This document shows positions 23,562 to 36,600 of a stretch of DNA of 64,000 nt, in pieces. Under the pieces are notes generated by a model. The model ran no database searches and was not told the origin of the DNA. It worked only from the letters and a program-made list of their open reading frames with translations. Within the stretch, counting starts at the first letter, position 1. Every line of letters begins with the position of its first letter. The position numbers were made by a program, and so were the translations under genes. Origin of the DNA: Buddleja alternifolia (lineage: Eukaryota > Streptophyta > Magnoliopsida > Lamiales > Scrophulariaceae); the NCBI GenBank assembly GCA_019426215.1, contig CM033402.1, positions 496,001 through 560,000 of the forward strand, in the 5' to 3' direction.

Positions 23562-24526
23562 TAGAGACGGAGCCAGGGGGGGCATGATGGGGCCGTCGCC
23601 CCCCCTCAATTATTAAAAAATAATAATTAGTGGTTCAAATATGTTATAAAAAAATTCTCCCCCCCAAACGTTTTTTTTCATCAGATTTTGCCCCCCCTAC
23701 CCCACCATTTTTCTTTACTTTTCTTTATACTTTACATCTTGTCCCCCACAAACACCACTTTTTCTTTACTTTACTTAACTTTTCTTTTCCTCCCCAAATC
23801 ACTCTTGTATTCACGCACCATTGTTCTTCTTCTGCAGATTACAAGCAAAACTGAAAGTTCCATTCCAGTATCCAACTCTCAAGCTTCAAGCTTTCTCAAG
23901 ATCCACCACTGCTGTTGCTGCTGTCGAACTCGCCGCTCACACACGCCCTCACCCCTCGCCGGTTCGCCCCTCTATTTAGGCTTTAATTACTTAATTTCAA
24001 TTTCTAAATCTTAATTTGCATGATTGATGAATTGAAAAAGATGAGAACAACATATCTATCTGTACTATATTTCCCCTCATGCTTTAATTATTTTCCCCTC
24101 ATGCTTAAGTTTCACTAGAAATTATAAATTTAATGACTGAAATAAATTAACATTTTTAGATCTAAAAATTTATCTATCTATACTTTATGTTGTAATAGAT
24201 ATATTTTAGTGTATGTTGAGAAATAAGATGGAAGATGAGTTTTTGACTAGTTCATTATTAGTGTATATTGAAAAAGAAATTGCCCAAACTTTTGACGTTG
24301 ATTCAATGATTGATGAGTTCGATGACTTAAAAACTCGTCGAGTACAACTTAGAATGTCTAACTTAAATAAGTAGTCATGTTGGTTTGTTTTATAAGACTT
24401 CAATTGTATATTTTTGGATGAGACTTTTTAGTAGATATAGTATATTTTCTCACATAAATATAGCGTACCGTACCGCGGGGGACTTAAATCTCGCCCCCCT
24501 TCGTAAGATTCCTGGCTCCGTCCCTG
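23562..24526 (+). mobile_element. Non-autonomous hAT (TTF-zinc-finger transposase group), copy 1
   Basis: Left end TAGAGACGGAGCCAGG, right end reversed CAGGGACGGAGCCAGG; ATCCAGAT flanks both sides (23554-23561, 24527-24534). Copy B shows the empty site GATCCAGATGTC at about 56,074. Subterminal regions are strongly C/G-rich (CCCCCC runs), and a C-terminal transposase remnant lies at 24,213-24,374. 965 bp. Confidence 0.92.
24213..24374 (+). pseudogene. hAT transposase C-terminal dimerisation-domain remnant
   Basis: 53 codons from ATG 24213 to TAG 24374, with DEFLTSSLLVYIEKEIA and LKTRRVQL. This matches the end of TTF-type zinc finger hAT transposases (pattern D-x-F-x-x-x-S-L-x-x-Y-I-E-K-x-I ... 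K-x-R-R-x-Q-L). The catalytic domain is missing, so it is a deletion derivative that would need a transposase in trans. Confidence 0.75.
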
Positions 24527-24961
24527 ATCCAGATGTCATCGATCTAGAACCTTCTATACTTCCTCATAATATTAAATGCCAAAATATCCTTTTTTCTTAT
24601 GGAGAATCATTAAAATATGTTTTGTCAATTTGTAACCAACATTACATTTTTTTAAGTCATATATGAATAATCAAGTATTCCAGCTCGAATCAAATAAAAT
24701 ATTATGCAAAATTATCATCGATTTTTGTGTTTGAGTTTAATTTTATGTTTAATCAAATACGAAACCAATCTCAATAGTTTGATTTTTTATTGCACATCTA
24801 TCAAGCCGAGCTGGAGTGAAGCTTATTGAATAAACAAATTGTTCAAACTTTATTTGTTATATTAAGGACCCGAGAATTTTAAGTAACGATACAGAACTAA
24901 TTATCGAATAATTTGATTATTTTTTGGTTGTACGTTTCTGATGCGGGATCAAAGTTCGTAT

Positions 24962-24978
24962 CACGTGAGGAACACGTG
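24962..24978. promoter_or_regulatory. Paired G-boxes upstream of TPS-A
   Basis: Two CACGTG hexamers at 24962-24967 and 24973-24978, 11 bp from start to start. The same pair lies at 56517-56533 in front of TPS-B. In A they are about 1.5 kb from the TPS start because of the hAT at 25,321; in B only about 0.4 kb. CACGTG is the core bound by bHLH/bZIP factors; function here is inferred. Confidence 0.45.
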
Positions 24979-25320
24979 AAGTTGAGATCCGATTTGGCTC
25001 ACGACAGACTAGAAAATATGTTATTTGATTATAGACTGCACTTGATTGGATCAAACTACCTACATACCTATTTCGATAGGATCAAATCTATTCGTAATTC
25101 TATATGATTATATGTGATAATATTCATAAGGAGTCTTTTCTCTCCAAAATCCGACCCCCTTTACAAATGAGCTGGATGAGGTATTTATAGAGCCTGTGGT
25201 GGGCCATGTGCCTAAGCCTTTATAGCTAGCACACTTAATTATAATATACTAATATTAACATCATAATTATTTTAAGTAATTTATTTATTTACTAAATTAC
25301 CCTTTTCCATTAGTGGGACC

Positions 25321-26426
25321 TAGGGGTGAGCATTGGTGTTGCAAAACCGCCCGAACCGACCGCACCGCACCGAACTGCACCGTTTTTGTCAATTTTCTAA
25401 GCAAACCGTGGTTTAGAATTTAAATGAAAACCGCACCACCCTATGCGGTTTGGTTTCAAAATTAGTGTTAAAAAACCGAACCGCACCGCCACCACCAATA
25501 TATATATTTCTTATTATTCTTTTTTAATTTGAACCTTTAATAGGTTTTACTTATAATACTATTCATATTTGTAGTTTTAATTAATATTTGTTATTGAATT
25601 GATATGGTTATATCTTTTACATGATTAATAATATGTTCAATCAATATTTGTGCTTGAGACTTTTGAAGTGATAATATCTTATGATATTTCAGTGTTAAGA
25701 GTTTTGAAGAAAAAAAAGTATTATAGATTATATTTATGACATTTGTTTTATTTAACACAATTATTTGTAATAACAATGTAGCTTTAGATTACCTATTGTT
25801 TTATAACCTTATAATACACTTTACAATATCCTTTTGTAGATTTTAGTGCACAAATTTTATTAAACACACAATTACAACATGTCATTTTTTGTATTACTTG
25901 TTTATATACAAATTTCTTGTCCTACTTTCATACAAGTTAGATTAAAACACTTTCTTATATATGAGTATGTATTTGTTTGATATATTTATATATATATATA
26001 TAGTAAAATATATACATATTATATTTATACTCAGTGTAAAACAGATTTTTATAGTGATATAATACTACTTTTTTCTATTGTAAATGTATGATACTCATAT
26101 ATAATAATAAGTAATGACACTAGTATTTTTTTTAATGATTCATAGAGTTTAATTTTGATAAATATTTCTCAGGCAAATATTTTCTTAGTTATGAATTATC
26201 ATTATCTTTTTATTAATTAGTTTAACAAAACTATGACAAACATTGTTTGCTTATTTAGTTTCAAAATGTAAAATAACTTGAAAAATCGCCAAACCGCACT
26301 GAACCGCATAGTTGGTTTTGATTTACAAAACCGCAATTTCAAATTTTATTTCCTCCAAATCGCTCTTGGCAATTTGGTTTGAAATTAATAATAAAAAACC
26401 GTAAAACCGAACCGCGATCACCCCTA
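25321..26426. mobile_element. 1.1-kb hAT element in the TPS-A promoter
   Basis: Ends TAGGGGTGAGCATTGG and ATCACCCCTA, flanked by exact GTGGGACC at 25313-25320 and 26427-26434 (8-bp duplication). Copy B has the single GTGGGACCCATC at about 56,866-56,877. Subterminal CCGCACCGAACC-type repeats occur at both ends; no transposase. It sits about 20 bp upstream of the TPS-A TATA box. Confidence 0.95.
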
Positions 26427-26447
26427 GTGGGACCCATCAGTCTCCTC

Positions 26448-26456
26448 TTTATATAC
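26448..26456 (+). promoter_or_regulatory. TATA box of TPS-A
   Basis: TTTATATAC, 42 bp before the TPS-A ATG, in CTCTTTATATACACTGG. Conserved at 56887-56895 before TPS-B. Predicted transcription start is 25-30 bp downstream, leaving a very short 5' UTR. Confidence 0.6.
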
Positions 26457-26497
26457 ACTGGAAAAGCCTTAAAATCCTTCTACATGCAGTATCATAA

Positions 26498-27667
26498 ATG
26501 GCACATACTATTCAACAATCCTATTGCTGTTTCAATCACGAAATATTTAGGAATAATGTGAAGGAAACTCTTCCTAAGTATTACCGATTGAGTCGGAAAA
26601 TACCACGTGCCGCCACCATACAATGTCACCAGCCAACGACCCTTCATCGCCGGCCAGCCAATACATACATGCCAAGTTCATGGAATTATGAGTTCTTGGA
26701 ATCCAGTGGCAACGGAAATAATCATGTGGTGTGTGCGTATATATATATATGACATACATATTCTTTTATATATAGATATGCTTGTCTCACAGTATTTACA
26801 GTATAATCATTCTTAAGCAAGATATGTATCTCGAGTTCAAATTTTTTTATATGCAGACACTTATACTTCGAGATATATATAGGGATAATTACACTGGACA
26901 TACTTGAGGTCTTGTGAAATTACAAAAAACATCCTCTAGTTCAATAAATTACATCTAACATCCATTCCGTTTCTGCCGTCTAACATTGAGCACCTTCCGT
27001 TAGGGTTCCGTTAAATTTTTAGGTGAATTTCCAAAAATACTCCTGACTTTTTCTGGACCAAAGGACCAAATTTTTTTCGGACAATTATACCTTTTTGGTG
27101 TTATTTGTAATATTTTATAAAAGTATAGGTGTTATTTGTAATTTCGTGTATGTCAAGTATATAAATAATTATGTTTAATTAAAAATTATTATCAATAAAT
27201 TAAAAAAATTCTAAATTATTAAAATTATAAAATAAAAAAATTATGTGTAAAATATCATTTTATTCTTTTAATCAAATTAATATATAATAGTTTAGGTTAT
27301 ATAATAATTTATATAAATTAAAATTTTATACTTTAAATCAATTTATAAAATTTATAAATAAATTTAAAATTTGTATTTTAATTAAATAAAAAAAAGAAAA
27401 AAAAAGGGGTGGGGAACTGTTCATCGTCTTCCCCACCCCCCGCCCCCAGCGTCCCCACGCACACACATAGCAATAGAACACACACACACACAGAGCAATA
27501 CACACACACAATAGAACACACACACACACACAGAGTAATACACACACGCAGCAACACACACACACACAGAGCAATACACAAACACACAGTCACACACAGG
27601 AATACACACATTCACACACACTTTTGTAAGATAAAACACACACACATATATATATATATATTCACAT

Positions 27668-27698
<31 letters not shown>

Positions 27699-30600
27699 AC
27701 TACTTTTTTTCAAAAATTAATTTTAATTTTAAAATTGGTATTTGAAGTAAATTTAGAGATGTAAAAGGGCAATATGGTAATTCAGATTTTTTTCATTTTT
27801 CAATATTTTTTTCTTTTTTTTTTTACTATTCCGTAAGGGCAAATATGTCTTTTGACACTTTCCATCCATTTTTACATCAATACATGAAAACCTAGGATGT
27901 TAGATGTAATTTATTGAACTAGGGGATGTTTTTTGTAATTTCGCAATACCTCAGGTATGTCCAGTGTAATTATCCCGATATATATATATATATATATACA
28001 CGTGTTTTTTATAAACTAGTAAACAACATGTGCGTTGCACGTCAATCATATGATCTCGTTAAAATAATTCATATACATAAAAATAATAAAGCTATTATCT
28101 ATTAATCTTAGTATTTGAATAAAATAATAAAATGACGTCTGGCTTGTAAAGCTAGCTTTCCCACGTCTTTCTTGGTAAGTTGCTTTTTGTAATGACATTC
28201 AATTTACTCAATCAACGTAATATTCAATTAATAAATTAAAAAATTAGAATGCTAACAACTATATTCATATAAATTTATTTGTTCCAAGTTCAAGCAGACT
28301 AAACTTTTTATCTTCTTCTTTTCTTTTGATAAATAAATTATAGTGTATAACAAAATATGATTCAAACAGGTGAAAAACTCCCAAAATTATCAGGGGATTT
28401 GCTTCATCAAAAAATAAAATAAAAGAGATATTTAATAATATAACTCATTTAAAAATAACTAATTTGTAGTCTATCATAGTCAATTTTGAGTCCTTTAAAG
28501 AAACGAATTGTAACAATCATGAGCTTAAACTACAATAGTGTTATGTTTTAACTCAGTGTAGAATTAGTAATATATATTTTATCGTCTTAGGATTTTTTGT
28601 TAAACATTTTACCATTTTAGGATAATTAGAAGATATTGTACCTTTGCAACAAATACGATGCAGGAGGAGTTCTCTTTCGATGGTTTAATTGCGATTCCAT
28701 CATAGAGTCCTACTGTAATTATACACTTCATTATTGTAGATATTCAAAATAGGAATGTCCTTGATTGAGTTCGGGCATTTTCACGAAAAAAGTTCAACAC
28801 GACCCGACACGTGCGAGTTGACAAAATATCAAACTAACACTTAATTATCTTTTCAAACTAAGTTGTTTGGGTTAAGGGTTCAAGGTTTTTGGAGGACAGA
28901 TTGGAGGATATTTGAATCTTCATTATAGCTCCTACAACTTATTTATATATAGTTACAAGTAATAAGGAATAAACTAAAGAACATAACTATTATTGTAGAT
29001 TTAATTGAAAAAATTAAAATTGAGTAGGTGAGATAAGAAACAACAACAAATAGATATTACTAAATAAGGGCTAATTGCATTTTTCGTCCCGTATCTTTTT
29101 CACTTTTGGATTTTGGTCCTGTTTTTTGTTCCAATTTGCAAAGTCGTCCTATAACTATCAAACTTTTGGCAATTTTAGTTCGATTTTGATCAGGGCTGAC
29201 CAATTTGGCTGAAATTTGCCACGTGTGATGCTGACTGGACAAAATTGATGTGGTGGCATGCCAATAGACGCTGACTGGCATGCCGCATCATCAATTTTGT
29301 CCCAATCAGCGTTCATTTTGGCGAAAAAATTGGAAAATCCCCAAATTTTTGTCCATGTCAGCGCCATGTGTCCGACACATGGCAAATTCCGGCCAAATTG
29401 GCCGACTCTGGTCAAAATCGGACTAAAATTGCCAAAACTTAGATAGTTATCATACGACTTTGCAAATTGGAAAAAAAAAACAGGACCAAAATCCAAAAAC
29501 GAAAAAGTTAACTGACGAAAAATGCAATTAGCCCTAATAATAAAAAATATTTTGTCATGATTTGTAATGAGTAAAAACTCTCAAATACTATAAATATAAT
29601 TTGTTATATAAATTCATCATATGTATATATTTGTTTCCTTTGTTACGAAATCAAAATTTTTGTTCAAATAAAATAAAAATAAGTTCTCAAACATGATACT
29701 CAATATTTTATCAAATCATCCAAATAAAATATAAGGAAAAGTACATGCAGACCCCCCTCACTTATAGTGTAATTACCAAAACTCCCCCGCACTTATTGAA
29801 AATTATCAACCCCCAAGGGGTCTATTTGTAAGGTTTATAGAGGTAAATTTGTAAGAATTGTTAAGCAAGCAGCGGGTGTAATAGTAAGAAATTCTTAACA
29901 TAAGGGGGTGTGTTGGTAATTTTCAATAAGTAAGGGGGAATCTTGGTAATTATATAATAAGTGAGGGGGTCTGTGTGTAATTTTCCCTAAAATATAATTG
30001 AGTTACATAAGTATGAATAAAACCATTCTTGTTAGAAGGTATATATATGTACTTATTTTTTTGGAATGCTATATGTAATGGTTGAATTCCAAGTTACAAT
30101 TATTAAACTTACTATTCGACCCGAAAGTGGTGGGTATATCAAATTATCCCTATTACTTAAAAATTTTAAATCGGCATTTTTTTGGGTAAATCAACTCGAT
30201 TTTAGCAGTTCAGGCGGATTTATGTACACTCCTAATTCAAAATTTGTTTTTACTATTTATTTTTAAATGTTTTACCATTAAAATTTAAATTACATATTTT
30301 AGGTATGTCAAAAGTTCCAAAATTTTTATATCATTATAGTTAGGATTCCATAATTTGTGCGAAATGAGCTGCCAAACTTAAATTTGTGCTTGGACTTTTC
30401 ATTCAAATCCATCTTAACTTACAAAAAAATAAATTAAAAAAATTATTGAAATATCCATTCCTATTTCATGGAATTTAATATTAAATATGAATTTGTTTGT
30501 GATTTTGTGGTAACGTATGTGCACATGTTAGGGATATTGCTTTATTTTCAATTTGTTATATTCATTATACTTTATTTTAAAATATTAACTCTACATTATG

Positions 30601-33600
30601 ATTATCAAATTTATGTTATAATAGAGACATTATTGTATAATGTAACTGTGATAATTTCATATACTTATATTATTTTCTATTTTTTTTTAATGAACTACAT
30701 ACCTATAATATTAAGTAAAATAGGTTGAATGAATGCCACAAAACAAAAAGAAAGAATGAAAGTGATGACATAGTGAAATATGAAATTATAAAGTCAAAAT
30801 AAAGCAATAATATATGGAGGGTATAATTTGTTTATATTGTTGGACATTGTGTTCTAATATTATAAGGACATTTTGGTCCATTCCTCAATGCAAAAAGAAG
30901 ATTGGAGTGTCATTATCAAGTTTAGGAATGCAAATATCAATAACCATTGAAATACTCTTTAGAATGATTGGCTACTTGTGCCCAAGTTTGCTTTCTTGTT
31001 ACTTTTAGCTAATTTATTGATCAGTTTTTGTATTGTTTTAGATCGGATCTTTATGGTTTACTTTCAACAATTAGATATTTGACAATTTGGTGTGATGCCT
31101 ATGGTTAACGATATATATCGTCTACATTTTTTGTTTTGGAATTTTCCTATACACTATTGACGTTTCATTTACACAGGAACTTGAAGGAAAGGAAATTAAG
31201 TTTTCTTTTATATTTCATTACTTTTAATGACTTTTGTATTGTTTTAGATCAGATCTTTATGGTTTACTTTCAAGAGTTAGATATTTGACAATTTGATGTG
31301 ATACCTATGATTAAGGATATATATAGTCTACATTTTTTAAGTTTTGGAATTTTTTTCTATACACTATTGGCGTTTCATTTACAGAGGAATTTGAAAAAAA
31401 CAAAATTAAGTTTTCTTTTATATTTCTTTACTTTTAATGACTATATTATAGTATACTTATGTATTTTAAATTTGATTATTTTCTATATATGAATATTATG
31501 AAAGGCTAACACAAAAGAAATGAGAGCCATTGTTCTTTTAAATGATTATTGCTTATTAAAAACAAATCTTTGATAATTAAAATATACTTTGTTGGAATGA
31601 CAATTAATGTAAAGCCATTAATGGTTGGACTAAGGATCGTACATATACATGTATCTATATAAAGGTTTTTTTCTTCTTCTTTAAATGAATAAATAAATAG
31701 GATTAGTCTTATATTATATTGTAGAGTCCTAATGTATATATGGAATTTTATTGTAATTATACTTCAATGAAATTTCATTTCATCGTAGAGTCCTAATGTA
31801 ATTATACTTCTTATTGTTGTAGATTCTTAAAATTTGTTTTTGACTCTTTTGCCATTAAAAGAATTAATTTCATAGGGATATTTTAGGTATATCAAAAATG
31901 TAAAAAAACCAACTCGTACTTTTATAATAGAATAGAAATAGATTAACCCTTGTGTTAGGTCGCAAATGCAAAAAAAAAAAAAAAAAAACCCTCTATTAAA
32001 TCAATATGCAAAACATCTCCCTTTTTATGTAAACCACGCACGAAATCCTTTGTTTTGTTAGAAACTTGATAAAAATGTAGCCCTTAAAACATCCCTATAC
32101 TTTTGCCCTATTTGTAGGGTTGAAATTCACTACAAGGCAAAAGTATAGAGATATTTTAAGGGCTACATTTGTATCAAATTTCATATGGAAAAAGGGTTTC
32201 GTGCATGGTAATTTACATAAACAGAAGGGGCTTTTTGCATATTGATTTAGCAGAGGTTTTTTTTAGCGTTTTCGACCTAACACGGGGGTAATTTGTTAAA
32301 AACCCATATATGTTTGTATATAATGTTGGGGCAAGCTAGTAAATTCTATCAAGAATATACTTATTCAATCTTGGTATTGTATTTCATGTCCTAAGTATAT
32401 ATACTTGCATATGTAAATTGTTCCATTCCATATATATACACTTTCTATGGTTATTTTTAAAAGCTCACGACATTCGAGTCTCGTATGGAGCAATCATAAT
32501 CATTTTTCTAATAGGCTTCTTGTAAAATTCACTGTAAACAAATGACGGATGGTATTAGAACTTCTTAAAAATCAACATTAATACAAGATAAAAATCAAAT
32601 TAAAATATTGGAAGTGGATAATCAATTATACACGCATGATATAGAACCAAATGACTGTATTTAAAAAAAACAATAAGATATTGTAGTTAGTGCAAATTAA
32701 ATATTCTCTTACATATATATTTATCACGCATGATATAGAACCAAATGACTGTATTTTAAAAAAACAATAAGATATTGTAGTTAGTGCAAATTAAATATTC
32801 TCTTACATATATATTTATATATGCATGCAGATATTTGAGAAAGAGACTATAAAGAAAATGGAAGATGAAGTTAGGCGCATGCTTGAGAAGGAAAGTGATG
32901 TGGAGCCATTGACTTTGCTTGAATTAATTGATGATATTTATCGTCTAGGCGTGGGATATCGGTTTCAGGAGACTATAAAGAGAGCACTTGAGAGAATGTT
33001 ACTTCAACCTTCAAAAGTTATGCAGAAAATTCACAATAGTTTGCATGTTTGTGCTCTCTATTTCAGGCTCCTAAGACAACATGGCTATCATGTCTCCACG
33101 GGTACCAGCAATGTTATATACCACTGTTTATATGAAAAGTTTTAATTTTAATTTGGATTGGCCGCACCTAAGACATTGATAAGAAAAGTTCAATACACTT
33201 GTCGTGTTATTGGTATAAATACTAAGGAGAGTGTGATCAATGACAAAGCAAATGTATATACTTGTCGTGTGATTGACGCGACAAACCAAGTTTGGGTTAA
33301 AACCCCCGTTTGTACACATAGTTTCTTATCTCCTCTAATTTTAGCAAGTAATAATTATGCTATTAATTAACTTTTGATAGATTTAATACATCAATACTTT
33401 TTAAATCAAAAGGAGGTGAAAAAACCTTGGTATATAGTATTTTTCTATTATATGTTCTCATGTAGTTCGACTTATTAGTTGCACAATGTGTAACTGAGGA
33501 TTTAGAATGATTCTCATTCAAAAAAATTTGTTACACAATTGTGTAATACATCCTGTTACATCATAGATGTATTATAAATGTATATACGGGCTGGGTATTT

Positions 33601-36600
33601 GGGATATATAGAGACCAAAAATTGTGATATGATAAAGAAAATCGAAACATTTGCTTCCACCAAGGACTTTAGGACATTTTGACTAACTTAGAACCTCTTG
33701 CACATATGAGCTATCCACCTTCAAGGGGAAATCACTCAACTAATTATATGGCAAGGGTCATAACATTTGGCTTTGTGATTCACTCTCCTTATAATATACA
33801 CTAGTGATTGGCTTAGATTTGATTGAATCTGATCTGAGCTAGAATTTCCCTTCTTTGAACTGAGTTTGGCTTGCAACTGAATTTTTTTCTTTGCCTTACA
33901 AAATCTTGTACATATTCACATTTGACACAATTCATTTTATGAAAAGTTATATTTCAGAGCTTCAAGGATTGGGATGGCACCTTCAACACAAGCTTGGCTA
34001 TGGACATTCAGGGAATGTTAAGTTTATATGAAGCATCTCATCTTGCATTTCAAGGGGAGAGTACATTGGATAAAGCTAGAGAATTTACAAGCTTCCACCT
34101 AAAAAATATGCTATCAAAGATGGACGAGAAAAGTGCTACGCGCGTGAGCCATGCCTTAGAACTTCCATTCCACCATAGAATGCAGAGATTGGAAGCAAGG
34201 TGGAACATTGAGATGTATGATAAACAAAACGAGGCTAATAAATTGTTGCATAAATTGGCAATATTTGATTTCAACATGGTGCAATTGGCACATCAACGTG
34301 ATCTTCAAGAGGTGTCAAGGTACAAATTTAATATAATTATAATTTGGAAATATAATTTTATTTTTTCAATATTATACTAATTTTGGGACCTCATTTGATT
34401 GAGACGCAATGGGAATTGAATATTTTTTAAATTTATTTTATTGACATGGTTTACACGTAAATATATAAAATATTTTATTACACGTATACACGTAAATATA
34501 TATAATATTTTATTACATAGAAGTTGACATGGTTTATATAAACTTGACCTACTTGAGACAAATAAAAGATATAATATTATTTAATAATATAGAATTTGAA
34601 TATTCACGGACAACGTTCAATTATATATGATCATGTGACATAATCTTAATTGTATATATACATGCTATATTGTCAGGTGGTGGAAATATGTTGGCTTAGC
34701 AAATAAGTTGAGCTTTGCCAGAGATAGGCTTATGGAAAGCTTCTTTTGGGCAGTGGGAATGGTCTATGAACCTGAGTTTAGTAAATGCCGAATAGAATTA
34801 ACTAAGGTGGTCAAGCTAATTACTGTCTTAGATGATATTTATGATGTTTATGGATCTCCTGAAGAGCTAGAGCAATTGACTGATGCTGTTGACAAGTATG
34901 TTTTAGAAGCTAAAATACATCTTTAACATAACTATATATTTACATATATATATATATATATATAGCTATAGATATGGAAATTGATATATTACTTAAAATT
35001 TGAACTCCCTTAATTAATCAATTTTTTTTGAATATTTTAATTAGATGGGATATAAATATGGTGTATCATCTTCCTGAATACACGAAGCTATACTTCTTTG
35101 CTCTTTACAACACTGTCAATGACATGGCTTATGACACTCTCAAGGAAAAAGGTCAAGTCATTCTTCCTCAATTCACAAAAGGGGTAAGTGCATTTAATTA
35201 GAATTTATATATATATATGTGTGTGTGTACTGCATGTATGTATGTATGTATTGTATGCATGGAACAAGATTGTGAGGATATTTTTAAATGGTATTTTGCT
35301 ACACTATAATGGGATAGAAAAACAATTCATATTTCATTCGAAATTGATCACTAAGTGCTTAATTTGAGCTCGGTCGATTAAACAAATCAAACCCAACTAG
35401 TTAAAACTCACATTTTCAGCTTAATATATGTAAGAAAACAAGCAATTTGAGTTTCAGCTCGTGTTCAATTCGATTAAAGCTTGATCCAACTGACAATCAA
35501 ATGAATCTAGCTAGATATAATATTTCAAACAAGTTTGACGATAATGTATTGAGCTCGAGTACTCAATTTCATTTACACCCCTATGCTATTTAGATCAAGT
35601 TCATTAATAATGAACAATAAGTCAATAATTACTATGTAAATTGTAATGTTGTGTTTTCAGTGGGCAGATTTATGCAAAACATTCTTAAGAGAAGCGCAGT
35701 GGAGATACAAGAATCATATCCCTGAATTTGATGAATATCTCAAACATGCATGGATTTCATCTTCTGGAGCTCTACTTTTAACTCATGCCTATTTCTTAAC
35801 TACTCAAAATATCACAAATGAAGCCTCGGAAAGCTTGAATAATTACAATGGTTTATTGCGGTTCCCATGCACAATTTTCCGCTTGGCAAACGATCTAAGT
35901 TCATCAAGGGTATCTACTAGATCATTATATATCTAACGGGAAAATTTCACTTTTGGTCTCATAGACATCGCGTTGTGCAATTTTAGTTTCATTGGATATA
36001 AAGTTGCAACTTTAGTCCCACAAAACTTAGAAAGTTGCACCTTTGGTCTCGGCTATTAAATTTTGGATGAAAAAAAAGGGAGTGATTTGCAATCGTCGTT
36101 AATTTCTGTTTTTGTATTTTTTTGGCTCGTGCAATCCACTCTTCTTTTTCCGTCAATTTCTTAGCGGTTGGGACCAAAAGTGCAACTTTTTTAGTCTAAT
36201 AGGACTAAATTCGCAACTTTGTATCCAACGAGACCAAAATTGCAAAACGCGATATCCTATTAGACCAAAAGTAAAATTTTCCCTCTATCTAATATATAAA
36301 TCTCATATGTACTTTATTTAGTACCATGTTAAATATTATTACTAATATTATTCTCGTACTTATTGTGTAGGCTGACATTGCAAGAGGAGAAACTGCAAAA
36401 ACGGTGCCGAGCTTAATGCATGAAACCGGATTATCTGAAGAAGCTGCTTGTAAATATATAAAAGAATTGATCGATGAAAACGGGAAGATGATAAACAAAG
36501 AAATCGTCAATAATTCTTTTTATGAGAAGTCTTTCATCGAGACAGCTACTAATCTTGCTCGAATTGCCTTGTGTCAGTACCAGCATGGAGATGCTCATGG

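Larger units (their letters stand above)
28750..30234. mobile_element. hAT element nested in the Helitron
   Basis: Ends TAGGAATGTCC and TGTACACTCCTA, with exact ATTCAAAA duplications at 28742-28749 and 30235-30242. It shares the ordered internal motifs (GAGTTCGGGC, CGACCCGACACGTGCG, GTTGACAAAATATCAAAC) with the element at 18,627. 1485 bp including two younger elements. Confidence 0.9.
28016..31942 (-). mobile_element. Non-autonomous Helitron in TPS-A intron 1
   Basis: Read on the minus strand it starts TCTATTTCTATTC (31,942) and ends CTAG (28,019-28,016). A GTGC-AAC-GCAC hairpin (28,030-28,040) lies 10 nt before that end, as Helitrons require. The insertion splits an A/T dinucleotide without duplication: copy B reads ATAAA/TTAACCC at 57,351/57,352. 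3927 bp, no Rep/helicase gene seen. It contains an internal direct repeat (about 28,690-28,749 resumed at 30,243-30,330, and again 31,785-31,900), a tandem duplication, and a nested hAT. Confidence 0.85.

Noticed and set aside
24913..25107. 64-codon open frame conserved at 56,468-56,662
   Set aside because: Conservation is explained by the recent segmental duplication. It contains the G-box pair and has no recognisable domain, so it is more likely upstream regulatory sequence.
27338..27669. Several Cys/Val- and Thr/His-rich open frames
   Set aside because: They are translations of a CA/TG microsatellite inside a transposon.
28690..31900. Gene fragment captured by the Helitron
   Set aside because: Translations in all frames gave only short AT-rich frames; the repeated blocks are internal to the element, so no captured host exon can be supported.
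34050..34277. Antisense frame identical in both TPS copies (also 60,349-60,576)
   Set aside because: A shadow of the TPS exon 3 coding strand.
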